This document shows, piece by piece, positions 1 through 5,503 of a stretch of DNA of 9,001 nucleotides. The position numbers were made by a program, and so were the translations under genes. The DNA comes from RGIG3009 sp045603285. Its GTDB lineage: Bacteria > Bacillota > Clostridia > Oscillospirales > Acutalibacteraceae. The stretch's first letter is position 1, and each line of letters opens with the position of its first letter. Location: contig JAZULW010000063.1 of the NCBI GenBank assembly GCA_045603285.1, forward strand, positions 1 to 9,001. The letters run 5' to 3'. The notes beneath the pieces are model-generated. The model ran no database searches and was not told the DNA's origin. It saw only the letters and a program-made list of their open reading frames with translations.

Positions 1-49
1 TGTGCAGTATAAACAGCCCGCTTTTTTAAAAGAAGTGAGCAACGCTTTT

Positions 50-235
50 TTATGAATCGATCACGATGTTTTCAATGCCGTGAACCAGCATAAGATTGAT
101 TAGTTCGTTTCGGGAATAATTGGCTTCGGCGGCAATTTTATCCAATGCAGCCAACGTTTCCTCGCGAATGCGCAGGGTAATCACCCGACTGCCGTCTTCA
201 CCGCGTTTTTTTATCTTAAGGGGTTCGTTTTTCAT
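50..235 (-). CDS. Small ribbon-helix-helix (CopG/Arc-like) DNA-binding protein
   Basis: A 61-residue protein whose body reads as a ribbon-helix-helix fold: a basic N-terminus (residues 5-13), a short beta strand (RVITLRI, 17-23), helix A (about 24-37, beginning REETLAALDKIA), a turn with NYS, and helix B (about 41-55). RHH proteins bind DNA as dimers through the paired strands and usually act as autorepressors, antitoxins or plasmid/element regulators. The start is supported by a GAGGTG ribosome site six bases before the ATG. It is transcribed away from the TM2 gene, and the shared 111-bp spacer holds two palindromes it may bind. No toxin gene is seen directly downstream inside the window, although only 49 bases are visible there, so antitoxin versus stand-alone repressor cannot be decided. 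The fold call is fairly sure; the biological role is inference. Confidence 0.75.
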   Translation of the reverse strand: MKNEPLKIKKRGEDGSRVITLRIREETLAALDKIAAEANYSRNELINLMLVHGIENIVIDS

Positions 236-247
236 AAAAACACCTCA

Positions 248-270
248 CAATCTATACTAATTATAGATTG
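248..270. promoter_or_regulatory. Perfect inverted repeat, probable operator in divergent spacer
   Basis: Arms CAATCTATA (248-256) and TATAGATTG (262-270) are perfect reverse complements around CTAAT. The site lies just upstream of the RHH start and includes a TATAAT hexamer on the minus strand (260-265) that could be its -10 box, though no good -35 is seen for it. The right arm runs into a TTGACA hexamer on the plus strand. The position suits autorepression by the adjacent RHH protein; binding itself is inference. Confidence 0.5.
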
Positions 271-297
271 ACAAATACCCCCATAATATAATACAAT
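268..297 (+). promoter_or_regulatory. Candidate promoter for the TM2 gene
   Basis: TTGACA at 268-273 and TACAAT at 292-297 with an 18-bp spacer match the sigma-A consensus well. The start of transcription would fall near 304, about 43 bases before the TM2 start codon. Both boxes overlap inverted repeats, so the promoter looks built for repression. Confidence 0.6.
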
Positions 298-316
298 AAG
301 ATATCATATTGTATTA
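289..316. promoter_or_regulatory. Long near-perfect palindrome over the -10 region, probable operator
   Basis: Arms TAATACAATA (289-298) and TATTGTATTA (307-316) are perfect reverse complements, and the centre contains GATATC, itself palindromic, so only one base pair in 28 bp breaks the symmetry. ACAAT recurs at 316-320, making an overlapping second dyad with ATTGT at 308-312. It covers the proposed -10 box and transcription start of the TM2 gene. Confidence 0.5.
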
Positions 317-346
317 CAATGTGAAAAATAAATGGAGGTACTTTGT

Positions 347-757
347 ATGGAAAACACAAATCAAGCCCAAACCGTGCAAGAGGCATCGGAGAAAATGAAA
401 TTTTGCAAACATTGCGGCGGCAAAATTCCGGAAACGGCTGTCCTGTGCACCTTGTGCGGTCGTCAGGTTGAGGAAATGAAATCGGGCGAACAACCGAGCA
501 TTGTGATCAACAACAGCAACAACAATGTGAACACAAACCAAAACGTGGTCGGGGGTGTCGTTGGATTACGCGCTCGCAACAAATGGGTAGCGTTTTTCCT
601 CTGTTTGTTCCTCGGCTTCGTAGGAGCGCATAAGTTTTACGAGGGAAAAGGCGGCACCGGCATTTTGTATATTTTTACGTGCGGTATTTTCGGCATCGGT
701 TGGTTTATCGACTGTATCAATTTGCTTTGCAAACCCAACCCCTACTACGTAAAATAA
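347..757 (+). CDS. Zinc-ribbon and TM2-domain membrane protein
   Basis: A 136-residue protein with an N-terminal zinc ribbon (C20, C23, C34, C37; CKHC and CTLC knuckles), an Asn-rich linker (about 55-66, INNSNNNVNTN) and a C-terminal TM2 domain (about 76-130) with two hydrophobic segments (about 79-95 and 104-125). Family hallmarks are seen: LGFVGAHKFYEG between the segments and GIFGIGWFIDCINL in the second. TM2 proteins are small inner-membrane proteins of poorly known function, often paired with zinc ribbons in Bacillota. The start is set at 347, because GGAGG at 334-338 lies eight bases upstream; an in-frame ATG at 332 overlaps that ribosome site and is unlikely. It is a single-gene unit ended by a strong hairpin, and is likely controlled by the palindromes in its promoter. 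Confidence 0.85.
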   Translation: MENTNQAQTVQEASEKMKFCKHCGGKIPETAVLCTLCGRQVEEMKSGEQPSIVINNSNNNVNTNQNVVGGVVGLRARNKWVAFFLCLFLGFVGAHKFYEGKGGTGILYIFTCGIFGIGWFIDCINLLCKPNPYYVK

Positions 758-793
758 AAAATACCCGAAGAGAGTTTTCTCTTCGGGTATTTT
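758..793. terminator. Bidirectional intrinsic terminator between convergent genes
   Basis: A perfect 16-bp stem (758-773 with 778-793, core ATACCCGAAGAGA) and a GTTT loop, flanked by A-run and T-run, starts directly after the TM2 stop codon. The minus-strand RHH gene ends nine bases beyond it, so the hairpin can end transcription from both sides. Confidence 0.93.
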
Positions 794-802
794 GGTGTGA
801 GG

Positions 803-976
803 TTATGATTCGGAACTCAAGTCTTCCAAAGCGGCGCGCACGGCAGCGATCACAAAAGCGGAAAACGTACAGTCTTTTCCTTGGATGGCGCTTTCCACCT
901 TTTCGACAACATCGTTGGGAAACCGAATGGTTTTATTGGTTGTCTGCGGTGTAACGGGAATTTTAAACTTTGCCAT
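803..976 (-). CDS. Small RHH protein (YlcI/YnfO-like)
   Basis: A 57-residue protein with an RHH pattern: strand NKTIRFP (14-20), helix A (about 21-32, NDVVEKVESAIQ), then TFSAFVIAAVRAALEDL as helix B (37-53). It resembles the YlcI/YnfO-type small RHH proteins common in Clostridia. The start at 976 is chosen because GAGGT lies six bases before it and the sequence MAKFKIPVTP is typical of the family; a longer reading frame to 1054 runs across a palindrome and has no ribosome site. It diverges from an unrecognised gene, and the spacer contains a 29-bp perfect palindrome that it may bind. The expected role is a DNA-binding autorepressor or antitoxin-like regulator; partner and target are not known. 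Confidence 0.78.
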   Translation of the reverse strand: MAKFKIPVTPQTTNKTIRFPNDVVEKVESAIQGKDCTFSAFVIAAVRAALEDLSSES

Positions 977-1033
977 AACATTACCTCGCAATGCATTTGT
1001 CTTGCTTATTAGTGTAAGGCAACTTTTTTCAAA

Positions 1034-1062
1034 AATATGCATTGCAAATTGCAATGCATATT
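1034..1062. promoter_or_regulatory. 29-bp perfect palindrome, probable operator
   Basis: Arms AATATGCATTGCAA (1034-1047) and TTGCAATGCATATT (1049-1062) are exact reverse complements around a single A. The core GCAATGCAT recurs once more at 988-996, next to the RHH ribosome site. It covers the -35 region of the plus-strand promoter, as expected for a repressor site of the divergent RHH protein. Confidence 0.6.
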
Positions 1063-1071
1063 CGATATACT
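1042..1071 (+). promoter_or_regulatory. Candidate promoter for the 125-aa gene
   Basis: TATACT at 1066-1071 is a good -10 box; TTGCAA at 1042-1047 gives a partial -35 with an 18-bp spacer and lies inside the palindrome. Transcription would start near 1078, giving a very short leader before the ATG at 1087. Confidence 0.45.
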
Positions 1072-1086
1072 GACAGTGGTGATGGT

Positions 1087-1464
1087 ATGCGTTTTGAATT
1101 GTATTCGTTTGCAGAATTGTTCGGTTCGTATCGCTACCGTTTTCGAACGGAAAGCAATATCGCAGAAGAACTATTATTGTATATGGTAACCACGTTCATA
1201 GAAGATGATGGGTGGATTCTCCTGGATAACAAGAGGGAGGGATGCGGTTTCGCAACTCTTGGATTTGCGACAGAGCCGGCGGAGGAAGAATACTCGAAAA
1301 GGGTTTTTTACTGTAAGGTAAGTCGAGAGTTGAGCAAGAAAGGTAATGGGGAAGACGTTTGGGATACTCTCACGTTCGAAAATAGAGAAGAAGAGGTGTT
1401 CGCAAGGGTAAAAGAAGAGAGTAGAAAATTCTGCGAAAAATTATCGAAAAAGACTTGTCTATGA
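1087..1464 (+). CDS. Unrecognised 125-aa protein divergent from RHH gene
   Basis: I do not recognise a family. The 125-residue product is soluble-looking, with no signal peptide or membrane segment. It has an aromatic-rich start (FELYSFAELFGSYRYRF), a middle with alternating hydrophobics (DDGWILLDN, CGFATLGFATEP, KRVFYCKVSRELSKK) suggesting beta strands, and a charged, probably helical tail (about 98-120, ending REEEVFARVKEESRKFCEKLSKK). The start at 1087 fits the promoter better than 1042, which lies within the palindrome; the ribosome site is weak (GGTG), so translation may begin on a nearly leaderless mRNA. Lying opposite an RHH regulator with a shared palindrome suggests it is the regulated partner. 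Toxin or stress-related roles are possible but unsupported. Confidence 0.6.
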   Translation: MRFELYSFAELFGSYRYRFRTESNIAEELLLYMVTTFIEDDGWILLDNKREGCGFATLGFATEPAEEEYSKRVFYCKVSRELSKKGNGEDVWDTLTFENREEEVFARVKEESRKFCEKLSKKTCL

Positions 1465-1490
1465 GTTTCGGTACAACGCGACGGGCTAAA

Positions 1491-1515
1491 ACCGCCGACA
1501 CCGCGGTGTTTTTTT
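1491..1515 (+). terminator. Possible terminator after the 125-aa gene
   Basis: ACCGC (1491-1495) pairs with GCGGT (1503-1507), an overlapping ACACCGCGGTGT palindrome is present, and seven T residues follow (1509-1515). The stem is short, so the call is tentative. It also lies at the left edge of the tRNA-linked repeat region. Confidence 0.45.
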
Positions 1516-1523
1516 AACGGTCT

Positions 1524-1601
1524 TTCGAGTCCCGCCGTTTGCACAAAAAATAACGGGCACCGCAAAAGCGATACCCGTTATTTTGGCGCGCCCGAAGGGA
1601 C
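1524..1601. repeat. 78-bp exact direct repeat, copy 1 (away from the tRNA)
   Basis: Identical to 1728-1805, offset by 204 bp. From left to right it contains a piece that looks like a plus-strand tRNA 3' end (TTCGAGTCCCGCC then GTTTGCACA), a hairpin with arms AAAATAACGGG (1547-1557) and CCCGTTATTTT (1574-1584), and a copy of the last 18 nt of tRNA-Arg (1584-1601, minus strand, CCA included). No complete tRNA is attached to this copy, so it is a detached duplicate. Confidence 0.9.
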
Positions 1602-1727
1602 AAAGCCGCGCGCTTTGCGGCGCGTCTTTCTTCCTTGTTGTCTTCGAGTGCCTCTCCGACAACTTCGGATTCGCGGTTAAAAACAGTCCGCCGGACTGTT
1701 TTCTTAACACCGCTCACCCTCTCAGGG
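1602..1727. repeat. Hairpin-rich spacer between the 78-bp repeats
   Basis: The 126 bp between the copies carry three inverted repeats: GCCGC/GCGGC (1605-1609 with 1617-1621), GTTGTC/GACAAC (1637-1642 with 1658-1663), and a perfect 23-bp palindrome with arms AAAACAGTCCG and CGGACTGTTTT around one C (1680-1702). No convincing protein gene or transposase is present. It may be a structured repetitive element or the remnant of a small insertion; its identity is not known. Confidence 0.55.
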
Positions 1728-1805
1728 TTCGAGTCCCGCCGTTTGCACAAAAAATAACGGGCACCGCAAAAGCGATACCCGTTATTTTGGCGCGCCCGAA
1801 GGGAC
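1728..1805. repeat. 78-bp exact direct repeat, copy 2 (joined to tRNA-Arg)
   Basis: Second identical copy. Its last 18 bases (1788-1805) are the 3' end of the intact tRNA-Arg gene and its hairpin is the terminator of that gene, so this copy is in functional context. The left end (GGGTTCGAGTCCC, 1726-1738) resembles the T-arm of a plus-strand tRNA whose body is missing. Confidence 0.9.
1747..1788 (-). terminator. Intrinsic terminator of tRNA-Arg
   Basis: Read on the minus strand, an 11-bp perfect stem (arms 1778-1788 and 1751-1761) with a small inner CGC/GCG stem begins at the CCA end of the tRNA and is followed by a run of T residues. The A/T symmetry also allows function in the other direction. 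Confidence 0.88.
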
Positions 1806-1864
1806 TCGAACCCCTGACCTCTTGATTCGTAGTCAAGCACTCTATCCAGCTGAGCTACGAGCGC
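1788..1864 (-). tRNA. tRNA-Arg (anticodon ACG)
   Basis: A 77-nt cloverleaf on the minus strand. The acceptor strand GCGCTCG pairs with CGGGCGC (one T-G pair) followed by G and encoded CCA. The D arm has GCTCAGCTGGATAGAGT; the anticodon stem CTTGA/TCAAG encloses the loop CTACGAA, giving anticodon ACG (Arg, CGU family, wobble A normally modified to inosine); the T arm is AGGGG TTCGAGT CCCT with normal pairing. It is preceded by a consensus promoter and followed at once by a terminator, so it is a single-gene unit. Its 3' 18 nt are duplicated 204 bp away, as often happens where elements recombine at tRNA ends. Confidence 0.96.
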
Positions 1865-1885
1865 GTGTCGTAAGACAACGAATAG

Positions 1886-1914
1886 ATTATAGTCATTTCT
1901 TTCGCAAATGTCAA
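1886..1914 (-). promoter_or_regulatory. Consensus promoter of tRNA-Arg
   Basis: On the minus strand, TTGACA (1909-1914) and TATAAT (1886-1891) are both perfect sigma-A boxes with a 17-bp spacer. Transcription would start near 1879, about 15 nt before the mature tRNA 5' end. Confidence 0.92.
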
Positions 1915-1966
1915 GAGAAAAGAGAAAAGTTTTTCGCAAAATTTTTGATGGCGTACTTTTCAAAAT

Positions 1967-2043
1967 GAAAAACCACACAAATCACGAAGAAAAACCACAC
2001 AAAAACCAAGCGACGGCCTCTTAAATGTAGGTTTTATGTGGTT
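1967..2043. promoter_or_regulatory. Spaced AACCACA repeats upstream of the GRM operon promoter
   Basis: The 14-mer GAAAAACCACACAA occurs at 1967-1980 and 1989-2002, a 22-bp period (about two helix turns). An inverted copy (TTTTATGTGGTT, 2032-2043) matches AACCACACAAAA in 11 of 12 positions. The sites lie 50-126 bp upstream of the -35 box. Same-face direct repeats are typical of AraC-type activator sites, but the regulator is not in the window and the role is inference. Confidence 0.45.
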
Positions 2044-2092
2044 AAAATGTTGAATTTGTGTTATTTTTTCTGTTTTTTTGTTTGTTTTCCTC

Positions 2093-2121
2093 TTGACAAC
2101 GGTGTGGATTTTCGATAGAAT
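2093..2121 (+). promoter_or_regulatory. Main promoter of the GRM operon
   Basis: TTGACA (2093-2098), a 17-bp spacer and TAGAAT (2116-2121) give a near-consensus sigma-A promoter. Transcription would start near 2128, leaving a leader of about 55 nt that ends with GGGAGG (2169-2174), eight bases before the ATG of the dehydratase gene. Confidence 0.85.
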
Positions 2122-2182
2122 GAAGATGCATAAGGAGAATTTCGGATTTTTTACCCTACCATAATTTCGGGAGGTACACTAT

Positions 2183-4711
2183 ATGGAAACCGTATACACC
2201 CAAAGAATTGAAAAATCGGCACGCATTCCGGCGCTTGTGGACCACTTGTTTGCAAGCAAACCCACCATTGAGGCGGATCGCGCGGTTTTGCTCACCGAAT
2301 CGTACAAGGCAACGGAGGGGCAACCCATCGTGTTGCGACGTGCCAAGGCGTTTGCGCATATCTTGGAGCACTTGCCCATCACCATTCGCCCGTTGGAGTT
2401 GGTGGTTGGCAGCAATACCAAAAATCCCCGCAGTTGCCAAACCTTCCCCGAATATTCCTATTCGTGGTTGGAGGATGAGTTTGACACCATTGCCACCCGC
2501 AGCGCCGACCCGTTTGAAATTTCCGAGGAAACCAAAGCGGCGCTTCGCGAGGTGTTCCCGTATTGGAAAGGCAAAACGAGTAGCGAACTTGCCACCGCGT
2601 ATATGGCACCGGAAACGCTTGTCGCCATGGAACATAACGTTTTCACCCCCGGCAACTACTTCTACAACGGCATCGGCCACGTGACGGTGGATTACGGCAA
2701 GGTGTTGCGCGTCGGTTTCAACGGCATTGCCGAAGAGGCCAAAGCGGCTCTCCAAAAATTGCATCTCACCGACGCCGATTACGCCGACCGTTCGCAGTTC
2801 TTGCAAGCGGTCATCATCAGTTGTGAAGCGGTGTGCAACTTTGCGGCACGGTATGCGGCACTTGCTCGTGAACAAGCGGCCGCATGTTCGGATTCGGCTC
2901 GCAAGGCAGAACTTCTCCGCATTGCCGTCAACTGTGAGCGCGTCCCCGCGAACGGCGCCGATGGTTTTTATGAAGCTTGCCAATCCTTCTGGTTTGTGCA
3001 ACTGCTGCTCCAAACCGAATCGAGCGGTCACTCCATCTCGCCCGGCCGTTTCGACCAATATATGTATCCTTATTATAAAAAGGACCTCGACAGCGGTAAG
3101 ATCACCCGTGAATTCGCGCAAGAACTCATTGACTGCGTGTGGGTGAAGTTGAATGACTTGAGCAAGGTGCGTGACCTGGCTTCCGCCGAAGGGTTCGCCG
3201 GCTACAGTATGTTCCAAAACCTGATTGTAGGCGGTCAAGACGAACTCGGGCGCGACGTGACCAACGACCTGTCGTATATGTGCCTCAACGCCACGCTTAA
3301 CGTGTATTTGCCGCAACCGTCCCTGTCGGTTCGCGTGTGGAACGGCACGCCTCACGAGTTTATGCTTCGTGCAGCGGAGGTTACCCGCACCGGCATCGGT
3401 CTTCCTGCTTACTACAACGACGAAGTCATCGTGCCCGCGTTGCAAAGCCGCGGTTTGACGTTGGAGGATGCCCGCGGATACAACATCATCGGATGCGTGG
3501 AACCGCAAAAAGGCGGCAAAACGGACGGTTGGCACGATGCTGCGTTCTTCAATATGTGCCGTCCGCTGGAACTCGTGTTTTCGAACGGTTCTGAAAACGG
3601 GGTGCAGGTGGGTCCCCAAACGGGCGATGTCACCAAAATGACCACGTTTGACGAGTTCTACGATGCGTACAAAACGCAAATGAACTACTTTATTGAACTG
3701 ATGGTCAATGCCGATAACGCCATTGACCGTGCTCATGCCGACCGTTGTCCGCTTCCGTTCCAATCCTGTATGGTGGAAGATTGTATCGGCCGCGGCCGCA
3801 GTTTGCAAAACGGCGGTGCCAAATACAACTTTACCGGCCCGCAAGGTTTTGGTATCGCCAATATGACCGATGCGCTGCTTGCCATTCGCACGTTGGTGTT
3901 CGAAGAAAAAAGTGTGACGATGGCAGAGTTCAAAGAGGCTCTTGCGAACAACTACGGCAAGGATATGGATCCCAAACAAGCCGAAAAGATCACCACCGAA
4001 GTGGTGCGCCAAATTGTCAAAAACGGAAAAACCATGACAGCGGATGACGTGAAAGCCGTGTATGCGGCGGTGCTGAAAAGCCCTTGCACCGATGCGCAAA
4101 AAGCCAAGTATCAACAACTGCTTGACCGCATTGCCGCCTTACCGAAATTCGGCAATGATATTCCCGAGGTAGACGAATTTGCCCGCGACGTGGCGTACAC
4201 CTACACCCGTCCGCTCCTCAACTACCGCAATCCGCGCGGCGGACAATTCCACGCCGGTTTGTACCCCGTATCCGCCAACGTGCCGCTGGGCGCACAGGTG
4301 GGTGCCACCCCCGACGGCCGTTTGGCTCATACGCCGGTGGCAGACGGTGTTTCTCCCGCGGCAGGCCGCGACGTAAAAGGCCCCACCGCGGCGGCCAACT
4401 CGGTATCGCGCCTTGACCACTATATTGCCTCCAACGGTACGCTGTTTAATATGAAATTCCATCCCAGCGCCTTAGCAGGTGCGGGCGGTTTGGAGAGTTT
4501 TGTGGCGTTGGTTCGCGGATACTTTGACCAAAAGGGAAGCCATATGCAGTTCAATGTGGTAAGTCGCGAAACCTTGCGCGATGCGCAAAAGAATCCCGAA
4601 AAATACAAATCGCTTGTGGTGCGCGTGGCGGGTTACAGTGCGTTGTTTACCACGTTGTCCCGTTCGTTGCAAGACGATATCATCAACCGCACCGAGCAGG
4701 GAGATTTCTGA
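2183..4711 (+). CDS. Glycyl radical diol dehydratase (B12-independent, probable 1,2-propanediol dehydratase)
   Basis: An 842-aa enzyme with the full glycyl radical enzyme layout: N-terminal PFL-like domain and C-terminal radical loop RVAGYSA (Gly817 as radical site). The thiyl cysteine is Cys438 in GCVEPQ, with Glu440 as general base. His166 (GIGHV), His283-Ser284 (GHSISPGRFDQYMYPYY) and Asp452 (GWHDAAF) match the polyol-binding residues of Clostridium butyricum glycerol dehydratase (His164, His281, Ser282, Cys433, Glu435, Asp447). It should remove water from a vicinal diol, giving an aldehyde. Glycerol is possible, but the class II aldolase in the same operon favours 1,2-propanediol and propionaldehyde. 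It is longer than the 787-aa glycerol dehydratase, largely through extra helical sequence around 580-650. There is no N-terminal encapsulation extension. The stop overlaps the activase start (TGATG). Confidence 0.93.
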   Translation: METVYTQRIEKSARIPALVDHLFASKPTIEADRAVLLTESYKATEGQPIVLRRAKAFAHILEHLPITIRPLELVVGSNTKNPRSCQTFPEYSYSWLEDEFDTIATRSADPFEISEETKAALREVFPYWKGKTSSELATAYMAPETLVAMEHNVFTPGNYFYNGIGHVTVDYGKVLRVGFNGIAEEAKAALQKLHLTDADYADRSQFLQAVIISCEAVCNFAARYAALAREQAAACSDSARKAELLRIAVNCERVPANGADGFYEACQSFWFVQLLLQTESSGHSISPGRFDQYMYPYYKKDLDSGKITREFAQELIDCVWVKLNDLSKVRDLASAEGFAGYSMFQNLIVGGQDELGRDVTNDLSYMCLNATLNVYLPQPSLSVRVWNGTPHEFMLRAAEVTRTGIGLPAYYNDEVIVPALQSRGLTLEDARGYNIIGCVEPQKGGKTDGWHDAAFFNMCRPLELVFSNGSENGVQVGPQTGDVTKMTTFDEFYDAYKTQMNYFIELMVNADNAIDRAHADRCPLPFQSCMVEDCIGRGRSLQNGGAKYNFTGPQGFGIANMTDALLAIRTLVFEEKSVTMAEFKEALANNYGKDMDPKQAEKITTEVVRQIVKNGKTMTADDVKAVYAAVLKSPCTDAQKAKYQQLLDRIAALPKFGNDIPEVDEFARDVAYTYTRPLLNYRNPRGGQFHAGLYPVSANVPLGAQVGATPDGRLAHTPVADGVSPAAGRDVKGPTAAANSVSRLDHYIASNGTLFNMKFHPSALAGAGGLESFVALVRGYFDQKGSHMQFNVVSRETLRDAQKNPEKYKSLVVRVAGYSALFTTLSRSLQDDIINRTEQGDF

Positions 4712-5499
4712 TGGAAAACCTATTGAACGTAAAGGGGCGCATTTTCGATATTCAGCGCTTCTCCACACACGACGGCCCCGGTGTGCGCACTATCGTGTTT
4801 CTCAAAGGTTGCCCGTTGCGATGCCGTTGGTGTTGCAACCCCGAATCGCAGTCGTATGAGATTCAACAAATGCGCCAAGGCGGAAAGACGAAAACCATTG
4901 GGCGCGACGTCACCGTGGGGGATGTGTTGCAAGAAGTGCTACGCGACCGCCCGTATTACCGCCGTTCGGGCGGTGGAATGACGCTTTCGGGTGGCGAGTC
5001 GCTGTGGCAACCCGATTTTACCGAAGCGTTGCTCAAAGCGTGTCACGAAAACGGGGTGAACACCGCTATCGAAACTACCGGTTTTGCGGACCAAGCGGTG
5101 ATCGAACGGTGTTTGCCGCACCTCGATATGGTGTTGATGGATATCAAACACACCGATAGCCGCAAACACGAAGAGTTTACCACCCGACCCAACGAAACGA
5201 TTTTGCAAAACGCCCGTTTCATTGCCGAAAGAGCCAAACGGCTCATTATTCGGGTGCCCGTGATACCGGGCTTCAACGATACGGCCGCTGAGATCGACGC
5301 GATCGCGGCGTTTGCCGCTTCGTTGCCGAACGTAAACGAAATTCATTTGTTGCCCTATCACCGTATGGGGCGCGATAAATATGACGGCCTTGACTGCCCT
5401 TACCTGATGGGGGATGTGCAACCGCCTTCTGCTGAGCATATGAACGGTTTGAAGCAGGTTGCCGAGCGTCACGGCTTGATCACACGGATAGGAGGTTGA
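4711..5499 (+). CDS. Glycyl radical enzyme activating enzyme (radical SAM)
   Basis: A 262-aa radical-SAM activase that makes the glycyl radical on the dehydratase using a 4Fe-4S cluster and S-adenosylmethionine. The CX3CX2C cluster motif is C34, C38, C41, followed by an extra C42 (WCCNPES where many homologues have WCSNPES). SGGES (93-97) is the SAM-binding GGE motif, and IFDIQRFSTHDGPGVRTIVFLKGC is the usual GRE-activase opening. Unlike the roughly 300-aa activases of glycerol dehydratase or choline lyase, the stretch between the cluster and SGGE has no further cysteines, so the ferredoxin-like insert with two extra clusters is absent and the protein is nearer the compact pyruvate formate-lyase activase. 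The start is one base inside the upstream stop, with AGGGAG seven bases before it, implying translational coupling. Confidence 0.93.
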   Translation: MENLLNVKGRIFDIQRFSTHDGPGVRTIVFLKGCPLRCRWCCNPESQSYEIQQMRQGGKTKTIGRDVTVGDVLQEVLRDRPYYRRSGGGMTLSGGESLWQPDFTEALLKACHENGVNTAIETTGFADQAVIERCLPHLDMVLMDIKHTDSRKHEEFTTRPNETILQNARFIAERAKRLIIRVPVIPGFNDTAAEIDAIAAFAASLPNVNEIHLLPYHRMGRDKYDGLDCPYLMGDVQPPSAEHMNGLKQVAERHGLITRIGG

Positions 5500-5503
5500 G
5501 CCA

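Noticed and set aside
1..49. Terminator for the first RHH gene
   Set aside because: T-rich runs are present, but I could not find a stable stem next to them in the 49 visible bases.
1042..1086. Earlier in-frame start for the 125-aa protein at 1042
   Set aside because: It lies inside the palindrome and upstream of the predicted transcription start, with no ribosome site.
1726..1749. A second tRNA gene on the plus strand
   Set aside because: Only T-arm and acceptor-like bases are present; the T-stem pairs in just three positions and no D arm, anticodon arm or 5' acceptor strand precedes it. At most it is a fragment.
1524..1805. CRISPR array
   Set aside because: There are only two copies of a long 78-bp repeat with a 126-bp spacer and one copy is part of a tRNA gene; no cas genes are near.
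1514..1978. 154-codon minus-strand open frame over the tRNA and repeats
   Set aside because: It reads through the tRNA-Arg promoter, the tRNA, its terminator and both 78-bp repeats; the translated text repeats itself because the DNA does. It is not a protein gene.
2132..2150. AAGGAG ribosome-site-like sequence in the operon leader, possibly serving a leader peptide
   Set aside because: No ATG, GTG or TTG with a usable frame follows at the right distance; the dehydratase gene has its own better site (GGGAGG at 2169-2174).
2156..4117. Long open frame of about 650 codons on the minus strand opposite the dehydratase gene
   Set aside because: It is antisense to a clearly real gene with intact catalytic motifs, has no recognisable domain and is His/Arg-rich in the way expected of codon-bias shadows. 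Similar antisense frames opposite the aldolase and dehydrogenase genes were rejected for the same reason.
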